Shown here: piece by piece, positions 52,077 to 61,339 of the stretch
Position numbering within the stretch: the stretch's first letter is position 1
How the letters are laid out: every line of letters begins with the position of its first letter
Assembly: GCA_964577145.1 (NCBI GenBank)
Contig: CAZNXM010000001.1
Span: 34,355-98,354, forward strand
Length of the DNA stretch: 64,000 nt
Source: MGIIa-K1 sp964577145
GTDB lineage: Archaea; Thermoplasmatota; Poseidoniia; Poseidoniales; Poseidoniaceae
Direction: 5' to 3'
Made by a program: the position numbers and the translations under genes
Notes under the pieces: model-generated
Seen by the model: only the letters and a program-made list of their open reading frames with translations
What the model was told of the DNA's origin: nothing
Databases searched by the model: none

Positions 52077-55000
52077 TCACAATAAGTCATCAAGACTCAG
52101 CATTGTCGGAATCGCTTCCTGTTGTGCAGTTTCTTGTTGTTGCTGATGTTGTTTCCATTGAGGCACTTCAGCAGGCTGAACCCAACCCAAGCCCTTTGCA
52201 GATTCAAAATCACCTTGGGCAACATAATGGTCGATCCATTCTAGTCGACGCGCTTCCTCTTCTTCGAATGCTGCGGCAACCTTCATTTCTTCAACACGAT
52301 TGAATACTGCTTTGCGCTTTCCAGCTTGCTTTGCCATCATTGCTACCATGATGATTGCAAGTAAGAATACAATCAGTCCAAGCAAGACCAATGCTTCCGT
52401 TGAAATACCACTATCGGCAGTTGCACCGGTATAGTCTTCATCAATATCATTTGGAATTCCATCGCCATCGTGATCATTTGCAACTGCAGCACATTCGACT
52501 TGTCCAGTAATTCCCAACCAAACAGATGGGTCGTATGGACAAGGGTCTGTTGCATCGCTCACTCCATCCGAGTCATAATCTGGGCATCCGAAGTAGTCAA
52601 TTGTAGAGGTGCCATATGCCAATCCACATTCATCGGGTTGCCAAGCGCCTTCTGTGAAATTGTCGCCGTATCCGTCACCATCACTGTCTGCCTTTTGACT
52701 AAACCTCAACGGGAATGCATCAGGCAAACGTCCAGTGCCATTATCGCCGAATCCATCGCCATCCATGTCTGACCATTGACTAGGGTCTGTAGGGAATGCA
52801 TCTCCCCACTGTGCCCTAAATGTAAGCATGTTTCCAAAGTCCTCATCGTCAGCGATAGATTCGTTAGTCCAGCCGTAATTATCGCCATATCCATCAAGGT
52901 CGGTGTCTGTCCATTGCAAGGGGTCATCAGGGAACATGTCATCTTCATCAGCCCATGAATCTCCATCGGAATCAGGACATCCTTGGCGTGAGTTACTTGT
53001 TGACGTACCATATGTGTCAGGGCATTCATCACCATTTGGCACCGCTTGGTTATCTCCAAATCCATCATTATCTCCATCGGTCTGTTGATAGAAATCTTCT
53101 GGGAATGCATCGAATGGGTCTACAACGCCATCATTGTCAGTATCTGGACAACCTCTAGCTTCTGGATGAGTAGACTCACCATACAATTCTGGACATTGGT
53201 CACCATTATTGCCATCGGAATTATCTCCATACCCATCACCATCAAAATCGCTCCATTGAGTGGGGTCATTAGGGAAGAAATCTCCATTTGGGATTACTGG
53301 TCTATCGCCATATCCATCGCCATCGGAATCTTCCCACTGACTAGGGTCATCTGGGAATGCATCAGGATTGTTGCCATCTTGGTTATCACCGTGGTTGTCA
53401 TTATCACGGTCTGCCCATTGAGTTGAATCGGTTGGAAACGGGTCTCCTGAATTCGAGTATCCATCACCATCGACATCAGGGCATCCAACTCGGTCTACGC
53501 TAGAAGTACCATGTTCACCTGGGCAATCATCGGGTGCATTACCAGTTGAATTGTCTCCGAAGCCATCGCCATCTGAATCTCTCCATTGAGTAGGATCATC
53601 TGGGAATGCATCAGCATCACCATCGGGATGAGCGGGATTTGTAGGGTCTGGATTCGACCAACCATCACCATCTGAATCAGGGCACCCCAATCTATCTTCC
53701 ATTGAATCCCCGTAGGTATTAGGGCATCCATCACTACGTGGTGTATTAGGTTCATCTCCAACCCAGTCGCCGTCAGTATCTGCCCACTGGTAGCGATCTA
53801 GAGGGAAGACATCGACCTGTTGAGCTGAAGAATCGTAATCTCCAGGCCATTCAACTGGTCTGAAAGAATCCCAAGAAGAGTCGTGGTAGTTATCGCCCCA
53901 GCCATCTCCGTCAGTATCATTCCATTGTGTAGCTTCCATTGGGAAAGCATCTCCGGTTTGATTGATGTGTAATTCAGTAAAGGGCTCTACATCGTAGATG
54001 TAATTGTCTCCATGTCCATCGCCATCGGCATCTGCCCATTGAGTAATATCGTTAGGGAATACATCTCCGGTGTTAGAATAACCATCTCCATCTCCATCAG
54101 GGCAGCCAAATCGGTCCTGCCAAGAAGTACCATAGGTGTTAGGGCAATCGTCTCCTTGATTAGCAGGAAGAGGATTATCTCCGTAGCCATCACTATCTGT
54201 ATCATTCCATTGACTACCATCTTCGGGGAATGCATCGTCCTGATTCAGGACACCATCATTATCGATATCGGGGTCAACTGTCCAATGGTAAATCCCCTCA
54301 TCATTTCTGCCATGAGCCGAGATAATGTACATTCCATTCGGGTGCCAATCTAATCCATAAATTGAGCCACAACCATTTCCTCCTCCAGAGGAAGTGCAAC
54401 CTCCAGGTCGTGGTGCAGCTAAGGTATCAACAATTGTTGCAGTAGTATCATGTGTCTTGAACACTCGAATAGAAGCGCCGTCTGAATTGTAGTAGGTATG
54501 AGCTCCTGCTAGTTGAGTTGAGTCTGGAGAAAATTCAACATCATTACATGAAGTTGAGGTGGAATAAACCCACCTTTCATTGAGTGCAGGGTAATTGTAC
54601 ATTCTAATTCTTGCACCACTACTTGCCCATGCTTCACATGCGGCAATCGAGTTACCATCAGGGGACCAAGCGATGCTATTTATCGCCCCTCTGTTGGGAT
54701 TTACTGTAGCAAATTGAGTCCAAGTATCGGTTTCATAAACCCATACGTCTTCATCGCCACCAATTACAATCTTGCTACCATCGGGGCTCCAGTCAACCGA
54801 TTCAAATCGGTCTGCAGATGCGGGATTAAACGAGATTATTTCGGTGCCATTTGAAGAATGATAAATTTGTACTTCACCATTTGTGCCACTATTTCCAGAA
54901 CGGCCAATTACTACTGCAACCATAGAACCATCGGGGCTAAATGCGAGTTCTTTGGCTTGATCTCCGCTTCCAACATCAACACTAACTGTGAATAATTCAG

Positions 55001-55490
55001 TAACGTTGCTTGAGTAATATACCATTAACTGGTCATTGCCATTGACTGCTCCAACGAACATCCCATCAGGAGACCAAGCGATATCAGAAAGTCCAGATAT
55101 CCCCACCGAACCGACATTTTGTCGACTAGCAGTATCCCAGATTCTCATGTAATCTCCGTCAGAAGTCATGTAGTAATTTCCATCATCGCTGAATAATGAG
55201 GTGTAATAATCATCGTTACTAGCTTGACGAGCATCTTGCGCAAATCCGCCGTTTTGAATAGTCCAAGGGTCATTCTTGTCACTGGTGCCATCACCGTCTT
55301 TGTCAGGGCACCCAGTTCGGTCAACTGTACTATTACCTGCTGCAACGGGACAATCGTCTACGGAGTCGTCGACACCATCACCATCCGTGTCGCCTGCAGA
55401 GGCTATCGGAAGTGACAGCATTAGCAGCATTAAGAGGGAGATTCCGATTGCGGCCCCCACATTATTTTTGCTCTTAGCCGCTTGGTGCAT
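52077..55490 (-). CDS. Secreted, membrane-anchored protein with WD40-like propeller and many TSP3 repeats
   Basis: About 1,137 residues. Signal peptide at residues 10-32 (AAIGISLLMLLMLSLPIASA). A first TSP3 unit (DTDGDGVDDSVDDCP) precedes a propeller at about 70-400 with repeats such as DIAWSPDGMFVGAV and SVDWSPDGSKIVIGG. Some 20 TSP3 repeats follow to residue 1,020, regular units of PNDxTQWxDxDGDGYGDN, with a calcium-binding Asp ladder. A membrane helix (ALVLLGLIVFLLAIIMVAMM) leads to a cytoplasmic tail rich in Gln and ending MLSLDDLL. The start at 55490 is chosen because a signal peptide begins there; the ORF runs to 55631. Divergent from the STAND ATPase gene. Confidence 0.85.
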   Translation of the reverse strand: MHQAAKSKNNVGAAIGISLLMLLMLSLPIASAGDTDGDGVDDSVDDCPVAAGNSTVDRTGCPDKDGDGTSDKNDPWTIQNGGFAQDARQASNDDYYTSLFSDDGNYYMTSDGDYMRIWDTASRQNVGSVGISGLSDIAWSPDGMFVGAVNGNDQLMVYYSSNVTELFTVSVDVGSGDQAKELAFSPDGSMVAVVIGRSGNSGTNGEVQIYHSSNGTEIISFNPASADRFESVDWSPDGSKIVIGGDEDVWVYETDTWTQFATVNPNRGAINSIAWSPDGNSIAACEAWASSGARIRMYNYPALNERWVYSTSTSCNDVEFSPDSTQLAGAHTYYNSDGASIRVFKTHDTTATIVDTLAAPRPGGCTSSGGGNGCGSIYGLDWHPNGMYIISAHGRNDEGIYHWTVDPDIDNDGVLNQDDAFPEDGSQWNDTDSDGYGDNPLPANQGDDCPNTYGTSWQDRFGCPDGDGDGYSNTGDVFPNDITQWADADGDGHGDNYIYDVEPFTELHINQTGDAFPMEATQWNDTDGDGWGDNYHDSSWDSFRPVEWPGDYDSSAQQVDVFPLDRYQWADTDGDWVGDEPNTPRSDGCPNTYGDSMEDRLGCPDSDGDGWSNPDPTNPAHPDGDADAFPDDPTQWRDSDGDGFGDNSTGNAPDDCPGEHGTSSVDRVGCPDVDGDGYSNSGDPFPTDSTQWADRDNDNHGDNQDGNNPDAFPDDPSQWEDSDGDGYGDRPVIPNGDFFPNDPTQWSDFDGDGYGDNSDGNNGDQCPELYGESTHPEARGCPDTDNDGVVDPFDAFPEDFYQQTDGDNDGFGDNQAVPNGDECPDTYGTSTSNSRQGCPDSDGDSWADEDDMFPDDPLQWTDTDLDGYGDNYGWTNESIADDEDFGNMLTFRAQWGDAFPTDPSQWSDMDGDGFGDNGTGRLPDAFPLRFSQKADSDGDGYGDNFTEGAWQPDECGLAYGTSTIDYFGCPDYDSDGVSDATDPCPYDPSVWLGITGQVECAAVANDHDGDGIPNDIDEDYTGATADSGISTEALVLLGLIVFLLAIIMVAMMAKQAGKRKAVFNRVEEMKVAAAFEEEEARRLEWIDHYVAQGDFESAKGLGWVQPAEVPQWKQHQQQQETAQQEAIPTMLSLDDLL

Positions 55491-55593
55491 GAAGGCGGGT
55501 ACATCTCCCCCCAAAAGGTGTTGTGGTCTTATTGTGCAATGCCAATATACCTGAAATGGAAGCGTTGAAGGCAACAACGCTCCACCCAATGGC

Positions 55594-57150
55594 GTGGCCG
55601 GAGACATTCCCAAGGTGAATATCGCGGTCAAAGATCGAATCCTTCTTCATCTTCAAGAAGAAGATTATCAGGCGGATAGATTTGTTGTGACAGTTGCATT
55701 AACCCGCCCCGGAATTGCCGAAGCGTGTGCACAACATCCTCCAAATGTATCTAGAGCAATGAGGGCTCTTTTACGAGATCGATTGGTTAGTGAACATTCA
55801 CGTTCAATCAAGGGTGATGACCGCAGGCAGAAAACTTGGCAACTTACCGATAACGGGCGAATTGAAGCCAAATCTCGAGCCGAAGAACTTGGCACAGTCA
55901 AGGTATTGCTGAGGGATGCTAAAGGTACCCTTCTAGAAGTTGAAGCAAGCGAGGCTTCAGAAAGGCTTGAAGCCGAACTAACTCTTCTCCAAATCCTGCT
56001 TCATGTTCAGCACGAGGGAGTTTTGACCTATGGCGACATAAGATTCGGCCCCATTAAGAAATCCAAGTCTGATGAAGACCAAGATATTCCACCCCCTGGC
56101 AGACTTACCCTATTGGCGGGAGCCCATGCGACCTATCACACTAGCCCACCTAAGACCCGTCCAGTACATGGTAGAGAAGAGGCAACAAGTACATTGGAAG
56201 AATGGTTTAGTGAGCGTAGACCTTGTGCAGTTGTTCATGGCATTGCAGGAATCGGAAAATCGACACTGGTTGCAAACTGGTTGGCTGAACACATGGTGGA
56301 AGAACCCCATCTTTCGGTTTGCTGGTACCCTTGCCAGCCGTGGGACCGCCCTGTAGGTTTGGCCGTCTCAATCTTACACAGATTTGGTGTTGATGACCGT
56401 CATGATCCATACCAATTGATGATGACATTACCATTGTCTCCTGGTGCTGAATTTGATGTTGATGCATGGCGTAGAAGGCTGCTAGCATATCTTACCGATG
56501 CAACAGCAATTAGAGAGCGTTTCCAAAATGAACCAGGGGGCCCTCCTCCATATTGGTTGATTGTACTTGACGACGTTCATCATATTCTCGAGGGTGCTAG
56601 GGATCTGTTAGGTGCTTTGCTTGATATTTCTACTAAAGCACCACTACGATTACTATTCATTTCTCGAAGTACTTTGGACATCTATGACAGAAGAGATGTT
56701 CACACTCGAGAAGTAGTGAAGGAATTACCTCTCAAGGGATTATCAATTGATGAAATCACTTCTTGGGTTGGAGAAATGAATGAGAGCGCCCCTTCTCCAG
56801 AAGAGGTACATCGTTTGACAGGAGGCCATCCACTTGCCCTTGAATTGCTCGAAATTTATGGTCAAACTACTCATGGTGATTGGCTCAGATTCCTCGATGA
56901 AGAAATTATTACACACATGCCAGAAGAAGAAAGAGAACTACTTTCGACCCTTGCAGTTGCAGACAAACCAATTCCGTGGGATAAATTGGCAAATGCTGTA
57001 AGTTGGGAAGGAAATCCTCCTGAACGCTTGCTTTCGTATGGCTTACTACTCGATCTCGAAGAAGGCATGTGGTTACACGATGCTCTAAGAGAGCGTTTGC
57101 TCAGAGATGTTGGCGCTAGTGCGCAGAAGCGCCGCGATAGTCTTGCTTGA
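55594..57150 (+). CDS. STAND-type ATPase with N-terminal winged helix
   Basis: A 518-residue cytoplasmic protein. Residues 10-95 form a winged helix (KDRILLHLQEED, NVSRAMRALLRDRLVSEHSR, WQLTDNGRIEAKS). A P-loop ATPase follows: VVHGIAGIGKSTLVANW near residue 216, Walker B YWLIVLDDVHHI, sensor LLFISRS, and GHPLALELLE, the GxP motif of STAND/NB-ARC proteins. A further winged helix may lie at about 440-510 (LLSTLAVADKPIPW, LLSYGLLLDLEEG). Such ATPases act as switchable transcription or defence regulators. GTG at 55594 opens the frame; another GTG at 55615 is possible. Its neighbours are the divergent propeller/TSP3 gene and convergent thioredoxin. Confidence 0.8.
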   Translation: MAGDIPKVNIAVKDRILLHLQEEDYQADRFVVTVALTRPGIAEACAQHPPNVSRAMRALLRDRLVSEHSRSIKGDDRRQKTWQLTDNGRIEAKSRAEELGTVKVLLRDAKGTLLEVEASEASERLEAELTLLQILLHVQHEGVLTYGDIRFGPIKKSKSDEDQDIPPPGRLTLLAGAHATYHTSPPKTRPVHGREEATSTLEEWFSERRPCAVVHGIAGIGKSTLVANWLAEHMVEEPHLSVCWYPCQPWDRPVGLAVSILHRFGVDDRHDPYQLMMTLPLSPGAEFDVDAWRRRLLAYLTDATAIRERFQNEPGGPPPYWLIVLDDVHHILEGARDLLGALLDISTKAPLRLLFISRSTLDIYDRRDVHTREVVKELPLKGLSIDEITSWVGEMNESAPSPEEVHRLTGGHPLALELLEIYGQTTHGDWLRFLDEEIITHMPEEERELLSTLAVADKPIPWDKLANAVSWEGNPPERLLSYGLLLDLEEGMWLHDALRERLLRDVGASAQKRRDSLA

Positions 57151-57152
57151 CC

Positions 57153-57479
57153 TCAGAAGTCATCTGCAGTCATGTGCTGGTCGAGCCATGATAATAGGGC
57201 AGGCTTTGGCACCATGCCTGCCTGATTTGCGACCAACTGTCCATTATTGAAGAGGAATAGCGCAGGGATTCCACGAACCCCAAGGCGCGCTGCATTCATT
57301 GAATCGGTATCGGTGTTCACCTTTGCAATAGTGACTGGTGATTCTGCAGCAACTTGCTCAAGAACTGGCCCTAGAGCTTTACATGGACCACACCATGGAG
57401 CCCAGAAATCCACCAGAACCCATCCATCACTTATTGCTGTATCAAAATCTGCATCGGTTACTGCTTTCACTTCACCCAT
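57153..57479 (-). CDS. trxA: Thioredoxin
   Basis: Cytoplasmic dithiol reductant of 108 residues. The active site WAPWCGPCKALGPVL and the cis-proline segment RGIPALFLFNNGQ are present, together with the strand ITIAKVNTDTD. No signal peptide. Convergent with the STAND ATPase gene, with two bases between stops. Confidence 0.97.
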   Translation of the reverse strand: MGEVKAVTDADFDTAISDGWVLVDFWAPWCGPCKALGPVLEQVAAESPVTIAKVNTDTDSMNAARLGVRGIPALFLFNNGQLVANQAGMVPKPALLSWLDQHMTADDF

Positions 57480-57579
57480 AATTGCACCTGAGGGGCGCTC
57501 AGGACAATCTCATATGAGGGTTTGCTTAACGGGAATGCTCATCACACTCCGGCTTCTGGGCCAACCATAGGGGATGTAC

Positions 57580-58251
57580 ATGATTATCGCACCTTCCGTT
57601 CTAACCGCCGACTTAGCGGACCTCGGAAATGCATGCCGCGAGGCAGTCGATGCAGGAATAAACTGGATGCATCTCGATGTAATGGATGGCAATTTCGTAC
57701 CTAATTTGACATTTGGCCCTCCTGTTATTGCTAAATTACGTGAAGCGCTTGGCGATGGGCCAATTTTTGATGCTCATCTAATGATTGAAAATGCAGAAGA
57801 TAGTTTCCAACAATACATCGATGCAGGATGCAATCATATCAGTGTCCATGTGGAAGCAGTAACCCATCTGCATCGATGTGTGGCTGCAATTCGCGAAGGT
57901 GGGGCTACCGCAGGTGTAACAATCAATCCTGGAACCCCAATCGACGCAGTACTCGAAGTACTATCCGAGATAGATCTCGTGTTGGTGATGAGCGTAAATC
58001 CTGGCTATGGGGGCCAGTCATTTATTCCAACTGTTGAGGGCAAAGTCCGCCGGTTAAAGGAAGCAATAGATGCTCAAGTTGCTGCCGGTGGAAGGCCAGT
58101 TCAGATTCAAATCGATGGAGGTGTCAAAGCCCACAACATCGCAATGCTAAGAGAATGGGGAGCGAGCAATTGTGTAGTCGGTTCAGGATTATTCAATGAC
58201 AAAGCTAGTGTCGCAGACAATCTAGCAATCATCCATTCAGCACTTGAGTGA
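57580..58251 (+). CDS. rpe: Ribulose-phosphate 3-epimerase
   Basis: Pentose-phosphate pathway TIM barrel that interconverts ribulose-5-P and xylulose-5-P. Motifs: MIIAPSVLTADLADL, WMHLDVMDGNFVPNLTFGPPVI with metal ligands, DAHLMIENAE, VNPGYGGQSFIPTVEGKVRRL and IQIDGGVKAHN. About 223 residues, normal. An ATG two codons upstream (57574) is also possible. Followed after six bases by the glycosyltransferase gene on the same strand. Confidence 0.96.
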   Translation: MIIAPSVLTADLADLGNACREAVDAGINWMHLDVMDGNFVPNLTFGPPVIAKLREALGDGPIFDAHLMIENAEDSFQQYIDAGCNHISVHVEAVTHLHRCVAAIREGGATAGVTINPGTPIDAVLEVLSEIDLVLVMSVNPGYGGQSFIPTVEGKVRRLKEAIDAQVAAGGRPVQIQIDGGVKAHNIAMLREWGASNCVVGSGLFNDKASVADNLAIIHSALE

Positions 58252-58257
58252 TGCACA

Positions 58258-59265
58258 ATGCGCATCTTGCTGGTGACCCGGCTTTTTCCATTGCCAACCA
58301 ATGTTGCGCGTGGAACATTTGTCGCAGACCATGCTGAACTACTTGCTGAAATGGGACATGAAGTGCAGGTTCTCAACACGCTTCCTCGAATGCTTCGAAT
58401 GAACGAAGCTCGCCGTTCAACAATGGAAGGCGTAACCAAAGCGCCCAGAAATTTCGAGCATGGTGAATTCAAAGTTAGAGTTGCTCGGCATTGGGAATCA
58501 CCAGATTTCCTAGGAGTCACTTCATGGAGTGCTTCTCGAATCAAATTTGATTGGAAGCCAGATGTCATAATCTGCCATACATTGTGGCCGGCTGCATATA
58601 CTGCCCAAGCCTTAGCCAAGCGTTTCGGAATTCCATGGATTGGAGTTGTTCACGGTTATGATTTTGATATTGCATTGAAAGACCACCGAGCCAAGAGGAT
58701 AGAGGCGCTAGCGAAGAATGCAGACAAACTTGTTGTTGTTAGCGACTCACTTTCCCGATTGAATTCAATTACAATCCCCTGTCATGTAAATGTAGATGAG
58801 GGCTGGCACAAGATATTGAAGCCATTCAAAGGTATGTTCCGAAAATCGAAAATCGATATCCTCTTTCCTGCCGACCCCCGCCGGCCTGAGAAGAATCATC
58901 TTCTTGCGCTAAGGGTTGGTGAAGAATTGGAAACCAGAGGTTGGAAAGTCGGTATTACCACTCTGAAGAAACAACCTCGTACCATTGTTTGGGACCGAAT
59001 GATTAGTGCAGATGTATGCCTCATTACATCTACTAGAGAATCTGGACCATTGGTTGCAAGAGAAGCAATCGTATGTGGTTGTCCAGTTGTAGCAGTTGAC
59101 ATCGGAGATTTGAGTGAATGGATGGACGTATATCCTCACGAGGTAGCTTCACTTGCCGACGCCGTGGAGAAAGTTCTCAGTGAAGGACAGGAAGTCACTC
59201 TTCCTGAACGCTTTGAGGCAAGTCACGCAGTTCACGAATGGAATTCATTGCTGGAATCACTGTGA
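58258..59265 (+). CDS. Glycosyltransferase, GT-B fold (family 4-like)
   Basis: A 335-residue protein. The N-terminal domain begins MRILLVTRLFPLPTNVARGTFVADHAELLAEMGHEVQVL, typical of family 4 transferases, with IICHTLWPAAYTAQAL and GVVHGYDFDIAL. The C-terminal domain has ILFPADPRRPEKNHLLAL, SADVCLITSTRESGPLVAREAIVCGCPVVAVDIGDL, the donor-binding loop with ExG-like acidic residue. It transfers a sugar to a surface glycan or lipid. It ends inside the convergent flippase gene by 71 bases. Confidence 0.86.
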   Translation: MRILLVTRLFPLPTNVARGTFVADHAELLAEMGHEVQVLNTLPRMLRMNEARRSTMEGVTKAPRNFEHGEFKVRVARHWESPDFLGVTSWSASRIKFDWKPDVIICHTLWPAAYTAQALAKRFGIPWIGVVHGYDFDIALKDHRAKRIEALAKNADKLVVVSDSLSRLNSITIPCHVNVDEGWHKILKPFKGMFRKSKIDILFPADPRRPEKNHLLALRVGEELETRGWKVGITTLKKQPRTIVWDRMISADVCLITSTRESGPLVAREAIVCGCPVVAVDIGDLSEWMDVYPHEVASLADAVEKVLSEGQEVTLPERFEASHAVHEWNSLLESL

Positions 59266-60592
59266 GTAGTCCAATCAGGGCAAACCAACTTCCAATCGAA
59301 ATTAGGTAAGCGGTTAACACCGCTAATATTGCTAGCAGATCTGTTAACCAATCTTGGTCATTGCACAGGAATTTAGCCACTGAGAGCATCACTGCACATC
59401 CAATAACACTTGACCATGCAGCACCTAATACGCCAGCACTTGGAATCAATAAATATCCAGAGGCGCCTGCAAATAGTACTACTAATCCAATCAGCGTTGT
59501 AAATCTCCAAGGTGAATGTCCGGCTTGTAGAGCAACATACCACGGTACTGCAAGTAAAGTCATCACCCAACCCGCAAGTAGAATATCGAATACTTGGACT
59601 GCATCGTTATAGGCAGCATCGAAGAAAGCAGGTATAGCGAATTTTACAACTAGGTGACCAATTAACAGACCTATTGGCACTAATATCACAGTGTAATGAT
59701 GTGCTTTCAACATGCGGTTACTGAACTCTTGAGGTTCGTCTCGGACTTCACCTAAGTAGGGTAGTAATGCTGCACGCATCGCTTGCGGTAGCATTAATCC
59801 AGCAATCCATGCGAGTTGCGCCACATGGTAGAGTCCAGCATCCTCATAGGATGAAATTCCGGCAAGGAGAAATTTTTCGAGTTTGGTAACATATGGTAAG
59901 ATTCCAAGAGTCACAGCAAATGGAAGTGCCGCGATGAACAGTGATTTGTTTGTTGCCCAATCTTCAGGTAATTCATCGCCATCATCCTTGACGATTTTTT
60001 CTCCTCGCCAAATTGCCAATGCGAGTGAGATAAGAACTGCGATTGCGAATGCAGCGGCATACATTCTAGGATCGGTATGTCCTTGAGAGAGTAGAATCCA
60101 ATACAGCGAGGTAGCCACCAATCTTTCACTTAGTTTCACTATTGATTCTATTCGAGCCTCTCCGAGGGCCCTCAGCACACTACGGTGCGGATAGGACATG
60201 ATGTGCCCAATCGCAATAATTGCACAAAGTTCGAGCAGTCCAGTCGGTACTTCTGACCAAATTATATGAGATACAATTAGGCTTACAATTACGAATGGAA
60301 TGGCTATCATTCCTTGCAATTTTAGAATCCTGTGAACCGCTTGGCGTGATTTTCCAGTCGCCCTTGGAATATCTCTTGCAAGAATTGTAGGTAGCCCAGC
60401 ATCAATGAGAATATACATTGTTGCAAAAGCATCGAGAATGACGACTAATAGCCCATAATCTGACTGCAGTAGCGCCTTTGCAAGAATGATTTGACCAGCC
60501 AAACCAAGGATGATGGCCAAGCCATCAGACGAGGCCAGCCACATCGTATCGCGGCCTAGGACCGGTCGGCGCATGGGCGGGGATGAGGACAA
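59195..60592 (-). CDS. Polysaccharide/lipid-linked oligosaccharide flippase (MOP superfamily)
   Basis: A 465-residue protein with about twelve to fourteen membrane helices. The N-terminal MWLASSDGLAIILGLAGQIILAKALLQSDYGLLVVILD is the usual start of Wzx/MATE-type translocases, followed by LIDAGLPTILARDIPR. It would move lipid-linked sugars across the membrane. Divergent from bolA and convergent with the glycosyltransferase gene, with which it forms part of a surface-sugar locus. The overlap of 71 bases between the two 3' ends is unusual but keeps both frames open. Confidence 0.82.
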   Translation of the reverse strand: MSSSPPMRRPVLGRDTMWLASSDGLAIILGLAGQIILAKALLQSDYGLLVVILDAFATMYILIDAGLPTILARDIPRATGKSRQAVHRILKLQGMIAIPFVIVSLIVSHIIWSEVPTGLLELCAIIAIGHIMSYPHRSVLRALGEARIESIVKLSERLVATSLYWILLSQGHTDPRMYAAAFAIAVLISLALAIWRGEKIVKDDGDELPEDWATNKSLFIAALPFAVTLGILPYVTKLEKFLLAGISSYEDAGLYHVAQLAWIAGLMLPQAMRAALLPYLGEVRDEPQEFSNRMLKAHHYTVILVPIGLLIGHLVVKFAIPAFFDAAYNDAVQVFDILLAGWVMTLLAVPWYVALQAGHSPWRFTTLIGLVVLFAGASGYLLIPSAGVLGAAWSSVIGCAVMLSVAKFLCNDQDWLTDLLAILAVLTAYLISIGSWFALIGLLTVIPAMNSIRELRDLPQSVQEE

Positions 60593-60625
60593 TGGTTCAA
60601 AGCACAGCCCCTTCTGGAGTTTGCT

Positions 60626-60949
60626 ATGGTGACCACCGAGTGGCTTGAAGACGAGGTACGTTCGGTATTACCAAATTGTACTGTAGAAGCAATAGACCTT
60701 CATGGTACTCAAGACCATTTTCATATCCGAATCACAGAATCTTCGTTTGAAGGAATGCGGCCATTGCAACGCCAGAAGATAATACTCAATCACTTCAAAC
60801 CATATATTCCCCACCCTATTCATGCAATCGATCTAAAATGCATGACTCCCGAACAGGCCAAAACCGCTGGTGACACGGTTTTTGACCCGCATGGAGGGGG
60901 AACAGGAATCCATATCAAGAGGATTCAGAAACACCAAAACAAGGAGTGA
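60626..60949 (+). CDS. bolA: BolA family protein
   Basis: A 107-residue protein of the BolA fold: helical start WLEDEVRSVLPNCTVEAIDLHGTQDHFHIRI, then EGMRPLQRQKIILNHFKPYI, with HAIDLKCMTPEQ at the end. The conserved His in HFHI is a likely iron-sulfur ligand in complexes with monothiol glutaredoxins. Its stop overlaps the glutaredoxin ORF, so the two are probably made together. BolA proteins are common in bacteria and eukaryotes. Confidence 0.9.
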   Translation: MVTTEWLEDEVRSVLPNCTVEAIDLHGTQDHFHIRITESSFEGMRPLQRQKIILNHFKPYIPHPIHAIDLKCMTPEQAKTAGDTVFDPHGGGTGIHIKRIQKHQNKE

Positions 60950-60954
60950 AAAAA

Positions 60955-61275
60955 ATGGATTGGACACCAGAAGAACTGCAAGCAATAGTCGACGAGCACG
61001 CACTCGTATTATTCATGAAAGGAGAACCAAATGCCGCACAATGTGGTTTCTCAAACCGAGCTGCACAAGTTTTGCAAGCACTGGGGGAACCCTTTGCTTC
61101 AGTCAATATTCTAAGTGACCCAAGAGCAATACCATCGGTATGCGCTTGGTCTGATTTCCCAACAATGCCTCAGATCTTTGTTCAGGGGGAATTAATTGGC
61201 GGGTCTGATATCGTTCTTGAGATGCTAAATGATGGCTCTCTGCGCGAGATGTTTGATGCTGGCCGTCAAGCTTGA
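60955..61275 (+). CDS. grxD: Monothiol (CGFS) glutaredoxin
   Basis: About 106 residues. The active site CGFS is in NAAQCGFSNRAAQ near residue 29, with glutathione-binding TMPQIFVQGELIGGSDIV at the C-terminal half. CGFS glutaredoxins bind 2Fe-2S clusters and hand them on, often together with BolA. The AAGGAG Shine-Dalgarno eight bases upstream favours the ATG at 60955 over the GTG at 60946. It lies directly behind bolA. The nucleotide-sugar dehydrogenase ORF behind it opens earlier in another frame. Confidence 0.92.
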   Translation: MDWTPEELQAIVDEHALVLFMKGEPNAAQCGFSNRAAQVLQALGEPFASVNILSDPRAIPSVCAWSDFPTMPQIFVQGELIGGSDIVLEMLNDGSLREMFDAGRQA

Positions 61276-61339
61276 ATCGGAAACTTATCTTCAAATTCCA
61301 ACCAAGAGGTTGATGAGGAAAGAAAGAAACCGCAAAAAT

